64,000 nucleotides of DNA, from NCBI GenBank assembly GCA_963824545.1, contig CAWGPP010000022.1, positions 124,001-188,000 of the forward strand, in the 5' to 3' direction. The notes beneath the pieces are model-generated. The model was not told where the DNA came from. It saw only the letters and a program-made list of their open reading frames with translations, and did not search any database. Positions 41,976-51,265 of this stretch are shown in pieces. The position numbers and the translations under genes are program-made. Every line of letters starts with the position of its first letter. Positions within the stretch are counted from its first letter, which is position 1. This DNA comes from Bog-532 sp963824545. GTDB lineage: Bacteria > Actinomycetota > Actinomycetes > Streptosporangiales > Streptosporangiaceae.

Positions 41976-44900
41976 TCATGGGGTGACCGTCACCGGCACC
42001 GCCTCGGTGTACCGGACCCGGCCGAAGTACATCACCTTGACCAGCGCCCACCACTGGGTGCCGGGCCGGGCCGCGGCGGGGATCCCGGCGCGGAACCGGA
42101 TCGTCGCGCGGCCACCCGGGGTGATCCGGAACCCCCGCGTCCAGGGAGCCAGCGATTCCCAGCTGCCAAACGACGAAACGAGCTGCGCTTCGCCGCGTAT
42201 CTCCGACGCCAGCCCGCTGGCCAGCTCGACGGCCAGCTCAGCGGTGCCGCCGGGGGGCAGCCGCAGCTCCGGCGTCAGCACGGTCAGGCCGAGTTCGGCC
42301 GCCGTCGCCACCGCGCCCGCCTCGATCATCGGCAGCAGCTCATCCAGCGGCAGGTACAGGTCGGGCGCGCCAGGGCCGCCGGCCTGCAGCACGGCCGTGT
42401 CCTCGATCACCTGGCCGAGGTCGTCGGAGATCTGGGCGGCGATGACGTACCGCCCCGCCGGGGTGCCACGCCGGGCCCGGACCGTCACATCCCAGCCGGC
42501 GTAACCGCGGGCGGGCAGGTCATAGGCGGCGGCGCTGGCGGTGCCCGCGCCCGGGTCGCTGAAGTCGGCGGTCAGCTCCGGCGGGACGAGCAGCCGCAGC
42601 GTGCCGGCGGCCGGCTCGGGACCGCACGCCACCGTGACCCGCAGCGCCGCCGAGGCCTCCCCACCGTCCCCGCCCCGTCCGTCCCTGCCCGGGCCTTCGC
42701 CGCTGACCTGGGCGTCTCCGCTGACCTGGGCGTCCCCGCCGCCCGGGCCGCTGAGCGGCAGCCCGGTCAGGTGCGGCGAGATGTGCACCGCGACCGGCAG
42801 GTTCCCGGCCGGGGCCGGGCCCTTGCCGTGCAGCCAGTACCGCGTGTACACGGGCTGGGCGGGCTCCAGCAGGCCGCCCAGCGTCCCTTCCGGTACGGCC
42901 GTTTCGGCCAGCAGGTTCGTGCTCCCGCCCGGCACCGGCGGCTCGGTGTCCAGCGCGGTGGCCGGCCGCACGACCGGCTGGAGCACCACGGTCACGGTGC
43001 CGAACGGCGGCACGGCGACGACCACCTCTTCGGCCTGCACCGGCAGCGGCCCCAGGTCGCGCTCTTCCAGCAGGTCGGTCAGGTGCGCCGCCGCGACCCC
43101 GCCGCGCAGCCGGAGCTTCGCCCGGGCCGGCCGTCCCTCGGTCTCGCGCAGCCGGACGGTCAGCCCGCCGGCCGCGGCGGGCAGCCCGGGCCGGCCGCTG
43201 GCCAGCGGGTTCCCGTGCGGCTTCAGCGCGCACAGCACGACCGCGGGGTGATCAACGGAGACCAGGCTGACGCCCGGGGCGAGGGGCGCCGCCGGGCCGC
43301 CGCCCTCGCAGGTGATCAGGTCGTGGTTGTAGTCGGACGCGGCGGCGGTGAACCCGGCCGTCCGCCAGTCGCCGGTCCCCGCGGCCAGCGCGTATTCGTA
43401 CGTGTGGCTCCAGTGCTGCCAGGCGAAGCTGCTGCCGTCCGGCGCGGCGCGCTTGTCGCCGTCGATCCACACCCCGGCCGGCCAGGAACTGCAGGCCCGC
43501 ATCAGCGATAGGTGCAGCGTGCCGTCCGTGCTCACGGCGCAGCCGGGGGTGCCCCGGTTGAGCAGCGCCACGCAGTGGCCCGCCAGCGGCGCGTCACTGT
43601 CGGCCACCCGGTCGGCGATATCGGCGGCCGGCACCTCGACCACGGCGTCGGCCAGGTCCCCGGCCAGGGCGGCGACGGCCGCGGTCAGTGCGCCGGACGC
43701 GGCGCCGGCCACGACCAGCACCGGCAGGTCCGCGGCTCCCCGCAGGTCCGCGCTGGGCACGAACGTTTCCGCGCGGGACCTGGCGGCCGGCAGCCACAGC
43801 CGGGCGGGGCCGCCCGCTTCGAGCCGGGAGCCCAGCTCCTTGGCGTACGCCGAGCCGGCGGCGCCGAGTGCGGCCGCGGTGAACGGGTTGTCTTCGGGGC
43901 CGCCGAGCGTGATCCGCACGTCGGGCAGGTTGGAGTCGGCGTCGAGCGCGCCGTACCGGGGGCCGTCGCCGCGCGAGCAGGTGGCGGTGACCCCCGCCGC
44001 GGCCAGCGCCGCGATCAGCGCACGGACGGCCTCCCGGCTGGGCTCACCGGACACCGGGGTGATCACCTCGGCGACGCCGATCGCCTGGGTCAGCCGCGTG
44101 CCGCCCGGGCCGGTGAGCGCGACCCGGGCGGTGGAGCCCACGCCGAACCAGTCGTGCGCCGGGTTGTCCAGCGTGAACCAGTGCTCGGCGGTGTCGATGC
44201 CCGGATGGCCGAACGGCCGCCCGATGACCGCCGTCGCGGTCTGGTAGACCGGGAGGCCACCCGGCACGTCGGCGGGGAAGCGGACCCGCAGCAGCCGGTC
44301 TTCCCCGGCTGACCCGTCCACGTGGGTGCGGAACACGACCCGCTGCTCGCCGTCCCACAGCAGCGTCTCCTGCGTGACGGCCAGGCCGCCCAGCTCGAAT
44401 TCCGCCACCAGCCGGGAACCGGCCGGGCAGCGTTCCGCCCGGACCCGCGCCGGCGCCCCGGCCGAGCCCCGGCCTGGTCCCTTCGGCGACAGATGCCAGG
44501 GGCCCTCACCCCAGTGCGGGTGGGACGGGTATTCCTCGGCCAGCACCATCTCGTTGCCGGGGCCGCGCAGCAGGTCCGTACCGGAGCGCTTGTCGGTGAC
44601 GGCGAGCGTCCCGCCCCGCGCCGGGTCGGCGGTGACCAGGAACGTCTCGTTCTCGATCGAGGTAGTGGGGACCTGGGTCCAGCCGGACAGCCCGGGCTCG
44701 GCGTCGGCGAAGGCCCAGTAGGCGCGATACCCGACGGCCGGGACGTCGGTGGCGCGGAAGGTCAGCGTCACCTCGGCGAGCGAGCCGTCGGCGTGCCGCC
44801 GGACGCCCTCGGCGAGGGCGGGCAGCTCCGCCCCGGCCTGGTCCCGCACGGTGATCCGCCCGGAGCCCGGCTCGTCCAGGGTCAGCGTGAACCGGGCCAT

Positions 44901-46562
44901 CCCGGACCGCGGCCGGGACAGCGTGTTGAACACGCACAGCGTCGTCTCCCAGCCCGGAATCCCCGCCTCACCGGCCGCGCCCGGCGCGCCCGCGAGGTGC
45001 CGCGCGGCCGCGGCCCGCGCCACGTCGCCTCGTTCCCAGGCTTCCCGCCAGCCCGCCAGCAGGTCCAGGTAGACCTGGTCGCCCTCGGTGCCGGTGATCG
45101 CGTCGTGGTGCGCGCCGTAGGCCAGCTGCCGCCAGGCCTTGTCGAGCGACTCGGCCGGATACGGCGCGCCGGCCAGCCACGCGAGCGTGGCCAGCCGCTC
45201 GCCGTCGAGGCAGGCGATCTCGGCGGCCCGCTGGGCCTGCTTGGTGTCGGTGTAGGAGACGTCCTTGCCGGTGTAGATGGGGTTCATGTCCCGGCTCTGC
45301 GGGGTGATCCACGCGCCGGCGCCCGCCGCGTCGGCCCGCACCGCCTCGAAGAAGTCGGCCGGTACCGCGGTCACGAACTTCGGCCAGACGTAACGGGCGT
45401 TCCAGTCCCGGTGGATGTCGGTGACCCAGCGCGGCGGGATCACGTGATCCGAGCCGACCGGCAGCATCACGTTGCGGGTCGCGGCGACCTCGGCGAGCAG
45501 CCGGAACTGGCTGTACGCCTCGGCCTCCGCCGACGCCAGGTCCGGCAGCCGCTGCATGCCCCACCCGGCGCCGTAATGGTTGGCCATGTACGCGGTGAGC
45601 AGGCCCCGGCCGTCCGGGGACATCCACTCGAACTCGCTGGCGAACTGCATGCGCCGGTTGCCGCCCTCGGCGCCGGACGGCCCCCACTGGTGGAACGGGC
45701 CGCGCGCCCACGAGGACGACGTCAGCCCGGCCGCCGCCATCAGCCCCGGGTACCCCGGGTCGTGCCCGAAAGCGTCCAGCATCCACGCGGTCCGCGGGTC
45801 CCCGCCCAGCACGTCGCGCTGGAAGCCGGCCCCGTAGACGGCGTTGCGGATCGTTGACTCGGCCCCGGTGAGGTTGGTGTTCGGCTCGTTGTAGGAGCCG
45901 CCGACGAGCTCGATACGGCCGTCGGCCATGAAGCGCCGCAGATCCGCGCGGTCCTCGGGGAAGACATCGAAGTGCGGCTTGAGGTAGTCGATCTCGGCCA
46001 GCACGAACTTGTAGTCCGCGTCCTCCCGCGCCTTGTCCAGGTGCAGCCTGACCAGCTCGAACGCGGTCCGCACCTCAGGCAGCGCACCGTCGGCGTCGGG
46101 CAGCAGCAGCCGCGACTCGGTGAACTGGCCCTGGGTGCCCCACCACACCGGGTCGTAGTGGAAGTGGCTGACCATCCACATGGTCCAGCCCGGCTCGGCC
46201 GCGGTCACTTCGGCGTCCAGATGCGCCAGGGGGCCGGAATGCACCGGGTGCCCGCCGGCCCGGCGGGCACCCGGCCGTGGCGCGGCGGCGGCGGCCGTGA
46301 CCCGGCGGAGGCTGCCGGGCCGGCAGGGAGCGGCGAACTCCACCGGCACCTCGGCCGTCAGCGTGCCGCCTGGCTCCGGGGCGGTGACCCGGGCCGGCTC
46401 GGGGGTGTGCACGCCGGGCCCGTCCACCCGCACGTCGATAACGGTCTCGGCGCCGGTGACCAGACCGGGCTCGTCGTTGGCCAGGGTGACCTGGATGATC
46501 TGCAGCGGGCGCTGAGTGGAGCCGGCGAACAAATCGGTTGACGCAACGCCCGTAATCCGCAT
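41976..46562 (-). CDS. GH38-family alpha-mannosidase, large multidomain
   Basis: A 1528-residue glycoside hydrolase of family 38, cytosolic (no signal peptide). After an N-terminal beta domain (about 1-120) the catalytic domain carries the zinc site VSHFHYDPVWW (His133, Asp137), ELVGGSYNEPNTNL and the nucleophile Asp263 in WMLDAFGHDPG. AYGAHHDAITGTEGDQVY follows near 490. Long beta-sandwich domains come next, and a C-terminal NEW3-like module (about 1390-1528). A short Gly/Asp repeat (GDAQVSGDAQVSGEG) near 1280 is a linker. It would release mannose from glycans or mannosides. It is divergent from an ArsR-type regulator with TTTCGA palindromes between. Confidence 0.94.
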   Translation of the reverse strand: MRITGVASTDLFAGSTQRPLQIIQVTLANDEPGLVTGAETVIDVRVDGPGVHTPEPARVTAPEPGGTLTAEVPVEFAAPCRPGSLRRVTAAAAAPRPGARRAGGHPVHSGPLAHLDAEVTAAEPGWTMWMVSHFHYDPVWWGTQGQFTESRLLLPDADGALPEVRTAFELVRLHLDKAREDADYKFVLAEIDYLKPHFDVFPEDRADLRRFMADGRIELVGGSYNEPNTNLTGAESTIRNAVYGAGFQRDVLGGDPRTAWMLDAFGHDPGYPGLMAAAGLTSSSWARGPFHQWGPSGAEGGNRRMQFASEFEWMSPDGRGLLTAYMANHYGAGWGMQRLPDLASAEAEAYSQFRLLAEVAATRNVMLPVGSDHVIPPRWVTDIHRDWNARYVWPKFVTAVPADFFEAVRADAAGAGAWITPQSRDMNPIYTGKDVSYTDTKQAQRAAEIACLDGERLATLAWLAGAPYPAESLDKAWRQLAYGAHHDAITGTEGDQVYLDLLAGWREAWERGDVARAAAARHLAGAPGAAGEAGIPGWETTLCVFNTLSRPRSGMARFTLTLDEPGSGRITVRDQAGAELPALAEGVRRHADGSLAEVTLTFRATDVPAVGYRAYWAFADAEPGLSGWTQVPTTSIENETFLVTADPARGGTLAVTDKRSGTDLLRGPGNEMVLAEEYPSHPHWGEGPWHLSPKGPGRGSAGAPARVRAERCPAGSRLVAEFELGGLAVTQETLLWDGEQRVVFRTHVDGSAGEDRLLRVRFPADVPGGLPVYQTATAVIGRPFGHPGIDTAEHWFTLDNPAHDWFGVGSTARVALTGPGGTRLTQAIGVAEVITPVSGEPSREAVRALIAALAAAGVTATCSRGDGPRYGALDADSNLPDVRITLGGPEDNPFTAAALGAAGSAYAKELGSRLEAGGPARLWLPAARSRAETFVPSADLRGAADLPVLVVAGAASGALTAAVAALAGDLADAVVEVPAADIADRVADSDAPLAGHCVALLNRGTPGCAVSTDGTLHLSLMRACSSWPAGVWIDGDKRAAPDGSSFAWQHWSHTYEYALAAGTGDWRTAGFTAAASDYNHDLITCEGGGPAAPLAPGVSLVSVDHPAVVLCALKPHGNPLASGRPGLPAAAGGLTVRLRETEGRPARAKLRLRGGVAAAHLTDLLEERDLGPLPVQAEEVVVAVPPFGTVTVVLQPVVRPATALDTEPPVPGGSTNLLAETAVPEGTLGGLLEPAQPVYTRYWLHGKGPAPAGNLPVAVHISPHLTGLPLSGPGGGDAQVSGDAQVSGEGPGRDGRGGDGGEASAALRVTVACGPEPAAGTLRLLVPPELTADFSDPGAGTASAAAYDLPARGYAGWDVTVRARRGTPAGRYVIAAQISDDLGQVIEDTAVLQAGGPGAPDLYLPLDELLPMIEAGAVATAAELGLTVLTPELRLPPGGTAELAVELASGLASEIRGEAQLVSSFGSWESLAPWTRGFRITPGGRATIRFRAGIPAAARPGTQWWALVKVMYFGRVRYTEAVPVTVTP

Positions 46563-46605
46563 GTGCCCATGGTCGCATGCAGCGTGCCCCGGAGCGCGGG
46601 CACCG

Positions 46606-46670
46606 TCTCGAAAGTGATGTTTCGAGAATGCTTGTGGAAAGAACTCTTTCGAGAGTAATGTTTCGAAACA
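46606..46670. promoter_or_regulatory. TTTCGA palindromes between mannosidase and ArsR-type genes
   Basis: Three related elements: TCTCGAAA...TTTCGAGA (arms 46606-46613 and 46620-46627), a further TTTCGAGA half-site at 46647-46654, and the perfect palindrome TGTTTCGAAACA at 46659-46670. The last overlaps the A of the regulator ATG. They fill the 107-bp divergent gap, so one protein could control both genes. Confidence 0.8.
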
Positions 46671-47548
46671 TGAGTTCCGAAGAAGTCAGGCCCGTGAATT
46701 CGGCAGGCCGGGATCAGCGGCCCGGCGCGACGGCTCAGCCGGCTACGGCGGCCACCGCGACGGCTGCGCCCACCGCGCCGGAGGCTGACGCTGCGAAGGC
46801 CGCCACGGTGGAGGCCGCCATGGCGGACGGGGCAACGGAGACCGCCGTGACGCAGGCTGCCGCGGCGGACGGGGCGCCCGGCGCCGCCGGTGCGGCCGCG
46901 GACGTCAACGCCGGGCGACTGGAGCTGACCGACCCGGCGGTCATGCGGGCGCTGGCGCACCCGCTGCGCTGGGCGATCCTGGAGGCCCTCATGCACGCCG
47001 GCACGCTGACCGCCACGCAGGCGGGGGAGATGCTCGGCGAGACCCCGGCCAACTGCGCCTTCCATCTGCGCACGCTCGCCCGGTACGGGCTGGTGGAGGA
47101 GGCCGGCGGCGGCAAGGGGCGGGAGCGGCCCTGGCGCCGCGTCCACCGCGGGCTCAGCTTGAGCATGGCGCAGGACGACCCGCAGGCGTCCGCGGCGGCC
47201 GACGTGCTGGACGAGTTCTGGACCAGCCGGACGCTGGACCGCGCCCACCGCGCACTGCACCGCAAGCGGTCCTGGCCCGCGGAATGGCTGGCCAAGCTCG
47301 GCGAGAGCCAGATCATCACCTACCTCACGCCCGATGAGGCCGAGGAATTGCATGAGCAGTTCCTGGCCCTGCTGCAGCGTTTCCGCGCCCGGGCGGACGA
47401 TCCGTCGGCACGCCCGGCCGGGTCGCTGCCGATCGAGTACCTCATCCTCAGCTATCCGATGCTCGACCTGGCGAGCCTGCCGGTGCCGCCGGACCCCGCG
47501 AGCGAACCCGCGCCCGCCGGTGACGACGGCCGGACGGACGCGGGCTGA
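46670..47548 (+). CDS. ArsR-type winged-helix regulator
   Basis: A 292-residue regulator. Residues about 1-85 are low-complexity Ala/Thr/Glu sequence. An ArsR-like winged helix follows (LTDPAVMRALAHPLRWAILEALMHAGTLTATQAGEML, then NCAFHLRTLARYGLVEE). The C-terminal half is helical and probably dimerises. ATG 46670 is chosen because the upstream open frame covers the operator palindromes. The last palindrome overlaps this start, implying tight autoregulation. The likely target is the divergent mannosidase gene. A 73-residue gene follows by 43 bp. Confidence 0.85.
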   Translation: MSSEEVRPVNSAGRDQRPGATAQPATAATATAAPTAPEADAAKAATVEAAMADGATETAVTQAAAADGAPGAAGAAADVNAGRLELTDPAVMRALAHPLRWAILEALMHAGTLTATQAGEMLGETPANCAFHLRTLARYGLVEEAGGGKGRERPWRRVHRGLSLSMAQDDPQASAAADVLDEFWTSRTLDRAHRALHRKRSWPAEWLAKLGESQIITYLTPDEAEELHEQFLALLQRFRARADDPSARPAGSLPIEYLILSYPMLDLASLPVPPDPASEPAPAGDDGRTDAG

Positions 47549-47591
47549 GCCCCGCCCACTCCCTGGATCAGAAAGAAAAGGAGCTGCCATC

Positions 47592-47813
47592 ATGCATCCG
47601 GACCTCATGTTGAGCCTCTGCCAGCAGCGGCAGCAGGAACTGGCCCGCCAGGCCGAGCGGCACCGCGTTCGGCGGCTGGCCCGCCGGCCCGGGTTCCGGC
47701 GGTGGAACGTGAGCTGGACGCGGCTGTCCCCGGGCGGCGCGCCCGGGACCGCGGGCCAGCCACGCTCCTCCTGGATGATCATCATCTCGCCGCCGGCCCG
47801 CCCGGCCCGGTGA
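47592..47813 (+). CDS. Small Arg-rich actinobacterial protein, unknown function
   Basis: A 73-residue basic protein starting MHPDLMLSLCQQRQQELARQAERHRVRRLARRPG. It has a clear ribosome-binding site AAGGAG eight bases before the ATG, and the N-terminal helical pattern is common in short uncharacterised actinobacterial proteins. It is probably cotranscribed with the ArsR-type gene. No domain recognised. Confidence 0.65.
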   Translation: MHPDLMLSLCQQRQQELARQAERHRVRRLARRPGFRRWNVSWTRLSPGGAPGTAGQPRSSWMIIISPPARPAR

Positions 47814-47825
47814 CCGGGCAGGCCG

Positions 47826-47913
47826 GATGCGGTCAGTGTGACCCGGCGGCCAGCCGTCCCGGCGACCCCGGCCGGGGTGCGGTCAGTGTGACCCGGTGGC
47901 CAGCCGTCCCGGC
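47826..47913. repeat. Direct repeat of the MFS gene 3' end
   Basis: The segment tgcggtcagtgtgacccgg(c/t)ggccagccgtcccggc occurs twice, about 50 bp apart. The right copy is the last codons and stop of the minus-strand MFS gene. The left copy lies just beyond it and is non-coding. It is a short tandem duplication. Confidence 0.75.
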
Positions 47914-49505
47914 CGCCGGGTGCCGGTCAGCGCGACGAGCGCACCCAGCACCGCCACCCCGGTGATGACCGCCAGCGCGGGCCGGTAGGCGGCCAGGGTG
48001 GCCTGGGCCGTCGTCACGTGGCTCGCCCCGCCGGCGTCCACGACCGCGGTCACCACGGCCAGCACGATGGCCCCGCCGATCTGGAACGACGTCTGGAACA
48101 GGCTGGCGGCCAGGCCCTGCTCCCGGTCCGCCACCCCGGCCGTCGCGGCCAGGCTCAGCGCCGAGAACCCCAGGCCGAAGGCGATCCCCACGCCGACCAC
48201 GGCGGGCAGGATGACCGCCGGGTAGTCGGGCCTGACGCCGACCCGCAGGAACGAGACGTACCCCGCCACCAGGCAGGCGAAGGCGATGATCGTGATGGGC
48301 GCCGGCCCGAACCGCCCGATCATCTGGCCCATCCCGGTCGACAGGATCGCGACGACCACGCCGGCCGGCAGGAAGGCCAGCGCCGTCGACATCGCTGACC
48401 ACCCGGCCAGGCTCTGCAGGTACTGGGTGAGCAGGAACTGGAACGCGATGTAGGAGCCAAACAGGGTCAGCGCGCCCAGGTTGGCGCGGGTCAGCGGGCC
48501 GGAGCGGAAGATGCCGAGGCGGACCAGCGGATCCCGGCTGCGGTGCTCGATGGCCACGAACCCCGCGAGCAGGGCGGCAATCACCGCGAACGACCCGATG
48601 GTGCGCACGGACAGCCACCCGGCCTGCTGGGCCGAGACCACGGTGTAGACGAGCAGCAGCATGGCGGCGGTCACGGTTACGCCGCCGGGCACGTCGAAGT
48701 GCCGGCCCCTGCGGTCGGCGCGCTCGCCGCGCGGGATCAGGGGGATCGCCGCGATCAGGGTGATCAGCGCGACCGGCGCCGGCAGCAGCAGCGTCCACCG
48801 CCAGCTGACCTCGGTCAGCAGGCCGGACAGCACGAGGCCGAGCGAGAAACCGCTGGCCCCGAAGGCGGAGTAGATGCTGATCGCCCGGTTGCGCATCGAA
48901 CCCTCGGGGAAGTTCGTGGTCAGCAGGGACAGCCCCGCCGGCGCGGTCACCGCCGCGGCCATGCCCTTGACGAACCGCGCGCCGATCAGCAGCCCGGCCC
49001 CGCTGACGATCCCGCCGAGCAGGGACGCCCCCGCGAACAGCGCCAGCGCCACCAGGAAGACGCGGCGCCGGCCCAGCAGGTCCGCGGCGCGCCCGCCGAG
49101 CAGCAGCAGCCCGCCGTACCCGAGCACGTAGGCGCTGACGATCCACTGCAGCGACGACGTGGTCAGGTGCAGGTCGGTGCGGATGACCGGGAGGGCGACG
49201 CCGATCATGGACACGTCCAGCGCGTCCAGGAACAGTGCGCCGCACAGGACGAGCAGGATGGCCCACTGCCGCGCGCCCCACGCCGGGCTCGTCGCCGGCG
49301 GGCTGAGCGGCCGGCGCGCAGGCGGCGCCACCGGCACGCTCGCGCGCGGGCTGGCGGCCGGGCTCACCGGCGGGCTGGCGGCCGCGCTTACCGGCGCGCT
49401 CGCCGGCACGCTGACCGTCTGGCTCGCGGGTGGGCTGACCGGCCGGGGGACGGCCGCGGGGGCGGGGGCGGCCGGGGAATCCTGAAGGGATGAGCACGTC
49501 TCCAT
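47883..49505 (-). CDS. MFS exporter, DHA2/EmrB-QacA type
   Basis: A 14-helix exporter (540 residues from ATG 49505, or 546 from 49523). Motif LDALDVSMIGVALPVIRTDL is helix 1 and GGRAADLLGRRRVFL is motif A. The ~75-residue N-terminus is a low-complexity Ser/Pro/Ala/Val tail of SPPVSPAASP-type repeats. It is divergent from a MarR-type regulator with an inverted-repeat operator between, so a toxic small molecule probably both induces and is exported by it (inference). Confidence 0.92.
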   Translation of the reverse strand: METCSSLQDSPAAPAPAAVPRPVSPPASQTVSVPASAPVSAAASPPVSPAASPRASVPVAPPARRPLSPPATSPAWGARQWAILLVLCGALFLDALDVSMIGVALPVIRTDLHLTTSSLQWIVSAYVLGYGGLLLLGGRAADLLGRRRVFLVALALFAGASLLGGIVSGAGLLIGARFVKGMAAAVTAPAGLSLLTTNFPEGSMRNRAISIYSAFGASGFSLGLVLSGLLTEVSWRWTLLLPAPVALITLIAAIPLIPRGERADRRGRHFDVPGGVTVTAAMLLLVYTVVSAQQAGWLSVRTIGSFAVIAALLAGFVAIEHRSRDPLVRLGIFRSGPLTRANLGALTLFGSYIAFQFLLTQYLQSLAGWSAMSTALAFLPAGVVVAILSTGMGQMIGRFGPAPITIIAFACLVAGYVSFLRVGVRPDYPAVILPAVVGVGIAFGLGFSALSLAATAGVADREQGLAASLFQTSFQIGGAIVLAVVTAVVDAGGASHVTTAQATLAAYRPALAVITGVAVLGALVALTGTRRPGRLATGSH

Positions 49506-49534
49506 GGCCGCGACTATATGCATGCGCGTGCACT

Positions 49535-49565
49535 AGTTGCAAGCACATTTAATGTCCTTGCAACT
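49535..49565. promoter_or_regulatory. MarR-type operator between MFS and MarR genes
   Basis: Perfect inverted repeat AGTTGCAAG (49535-49543) and CTTGCAACT (49557-49565) separated by 13 AT-rich bases. Centre-to-centre distance is about two helical turns, typical for a MarR dimer pair or one extended site. It lies in the 87-bp divergent gap. Confidence 0.8.
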
Positions 49566-49592
49566 TTTACGGCGGCGGGCTATCATGCCGCT

Positions 49593-50057
49593 GTGGACGT
49601 AACGGAGTCCGGGCCCCGGCCAGATCAGGCGACGCCGGATCAGGCCGCGCCGGACGAGGTGGTGAGCGTCTGGCGCGCCATCGCCGCCAGCCACGCGGCC
49701 GTGTGCTCGGCGCTGGAACGCGAGCTCGGTGAGCGGCACGGGCTGTGCGTGAGCGACTTCGAGGTCCTGGAGCGGCTCGCCGAGAGCGAGAACCGCCAGT
49801 TCCGGGCGCAGGAGCTGGCCGACGCGGTACACCTGAGCCAAAGCGCGCTGTCCCGCCTCATCAGCCGGCTGGAGAAGAGCGGGCTGGTCGAGCGGTGCAT
49901 GTGCGACATGGACCGGCGCGGCATCTACGTGACGCTGACCGAAGCCGGGCGGCAACGGCACGCCGAGGCGGCCCCCACGCACCGGGACGTGCTGGCCGGG
50001 GTGCTGTCCGGCCCGCTGCTGACCATGGCCCGCGAAGGCCGCGGCCCTCATGCCTGA
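49593..50057 (+). CDS. MarR-family transcriptional regulator
   Basis: A 154-residue winged-helix regulator: FEVLERLAESENRQFRAQELADAVHLSQSALSRLISRLEKSGLVERCMCDMDRRGIYVTLTEAG is the recognisable DNA-binding and wing region in overlapping blocks. The GTG at 49593 is preferred because the upstream open frame runs through the operator. Cys residues in the wing (RCMCDMD) could make it redox-sensitive, as in OhrR-like proteins (inference). It probably represses the divergent MFS gene and itself. Its stop overlaps the LacI start by 8 bp. Confidence 0.92.
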   Translation: MDVTESGPRPDQATPDQAAPDEVVSVWRAIAASHAAVCSALERELGERHGLCVSDFEVLERLAESENRQFRAQELADAVHLSQSALSRLISRLEKSGLVERCMCDMDRRGIYVTLTEAGRQRHAEAAPTHRDVLAGVLSGPLLTMAREGRGPHA

Positions 50058-51159
50058 CCGGCCGGCCACGCTGCGGGATGTCGCCGCCGCCGCCGCCGTG
50101 CACCCGGCGACCGCCTCGCGTGCGCTCAACCCCGAGACCCGCATCCTGGTCAGCGAGGAGACCGCCCGCCGGGTGACGGAGGCCGCCACCGCGCTCGGCT
50201 ACCGGCCGAACCCGGTGGCGCGCAGCCTGCGCACCCGCCGCTCGCACACCGTGGGCGTGCTCATCCCGGACCTGAACAACCCGCTGTTCCCGCCGATCGT
50301 GCGCGGGCTGGAAGACCGCCTGGCGACCGCGGGCTACGTGGCCCTGCTCGGCAACACCGACGGGGACAGCGGCAAAGAGCAGATCATCTTCGAGCAGATG
50401 CGGGCGCGGCACGTCGACGGTTTCGTGCTGGCGACCGCGCACGAGAACCATCCGGTCCTGGCCGAGGCGGCCCGCGCCGAGGTGCCGGTCGTGCTGATGA
50501 ACCGGCTCGCCCCCGACCACAACTTCTCCTCGGTCTCGGCGGACAACGAGCAGGGGATGCGGATGGCCGTCGCGCACCTGGCCGCGCTCGGGCACACGCG
50601 CATCGCGCACATCGCCGGCCCCCAGCAGGTGTCCACCGGCGAAGCGCGGCGCCGCGGCTTCTTGGAGGGCATGAAGGCCTGCGGCCTCGCGGTGGACAGC
50701 GACCTGATCGTCACGGCGAACGGGTTCACCGTGGATGAGGGCGCCCGGTGCGGCCGTGAGCTGCTGGCCCGCGGCGCGCGGTGCACCGCCGTGGCGGTCG
50801 GCAACGACATGCTGGCGGTGGGCTGCTACGCGGCGCTGGACGAGGTGGGCCTGCGGTGCCCGGACGACCTGTCGCTCGTCGGCTTCAACGACATGCCGTT
50901 CGTCGACCGGCTGCGCCCGCCGCTGAGCACGATCCGGTTCCCGCACTATCAGCTCGGCACGGAGGCGGCCCAGCTCCTGCTGGAGCGCATCACCGGCCGC
51001 GATAACCCCGTTAAAATCCTCTACCTGGCGCCGGAACTGGTGGTCCGCGGCTCGACCGCACCGCCCGCCGACGCGGCCGGGCCCGACGCGGAAACCGGGC
51101 CGTCAGCCCGGCCGGTGCCGTTGCGGCGGGCACGCCCGGCCGAGTCGGCCGGGTGCTAG
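50050..51159 (+). CDS. LacI-family transcriptional regulator
   Basis: A 369-residue LacI/GalR regulator. The helix-turn-helix TLRDVAAAAAVHPATASRALN is followed by the hinge helix YRPNPVARSLRTRRS and a periplasmic-binding-like sensor domain (VGVLIPDLNNPLFPPIVRGLE to LVVRGST). The ~35-residue tail is Pro/Ala/Arg-rich. It overlaps the MarR gene by 8 bp, so it is cotranscribed with it, an unusual pairing. The regulated sugar genes are not obvious; the GH38 mannosidase is 4 kb upstream. Confidence 0.94.
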   Translation: MPDRPATLRDVAAAAAVHPATASRALNPETRILVSEETARRVTEAATALGYRPNPVARSLRTRRSHTVGVLIPDLNNPLFPPIVRGLEDRLATAGYVALLGNTDGDSGKEQIIFEQMRARHVDGFVLATAHENHPVLAEAARAEVPVVLMNRLAPDHNFSSVSADNEQGMRMAVAHLAALGHTRIAHIAGPQQVSTGEARRRGFLEGMKACGLAVDSDLIVTANGFTVDEGARCGRELLARGARCTAVAVGNDMLAVGCYAALDEVGLRCPDDLSLVGFNDMPFVDRLRPPLSTIRFPHYQLGTEAAQLLLERITGRDNPVKILYLAPELVVRGSTAPPADAAGPDAETGPSARPVPLRRARPAESAGC

Positions 51160-51265
51160 CGGGCAGAGCAAGGGCTTTGCCCGCTGCTCAGATCCGCTAG
51201 ACGCGGCCACCGAAGTAGATGGACGCTCTCGGCGCCGAGCTTGGCCCCGGCGATCTGGACCAGGC

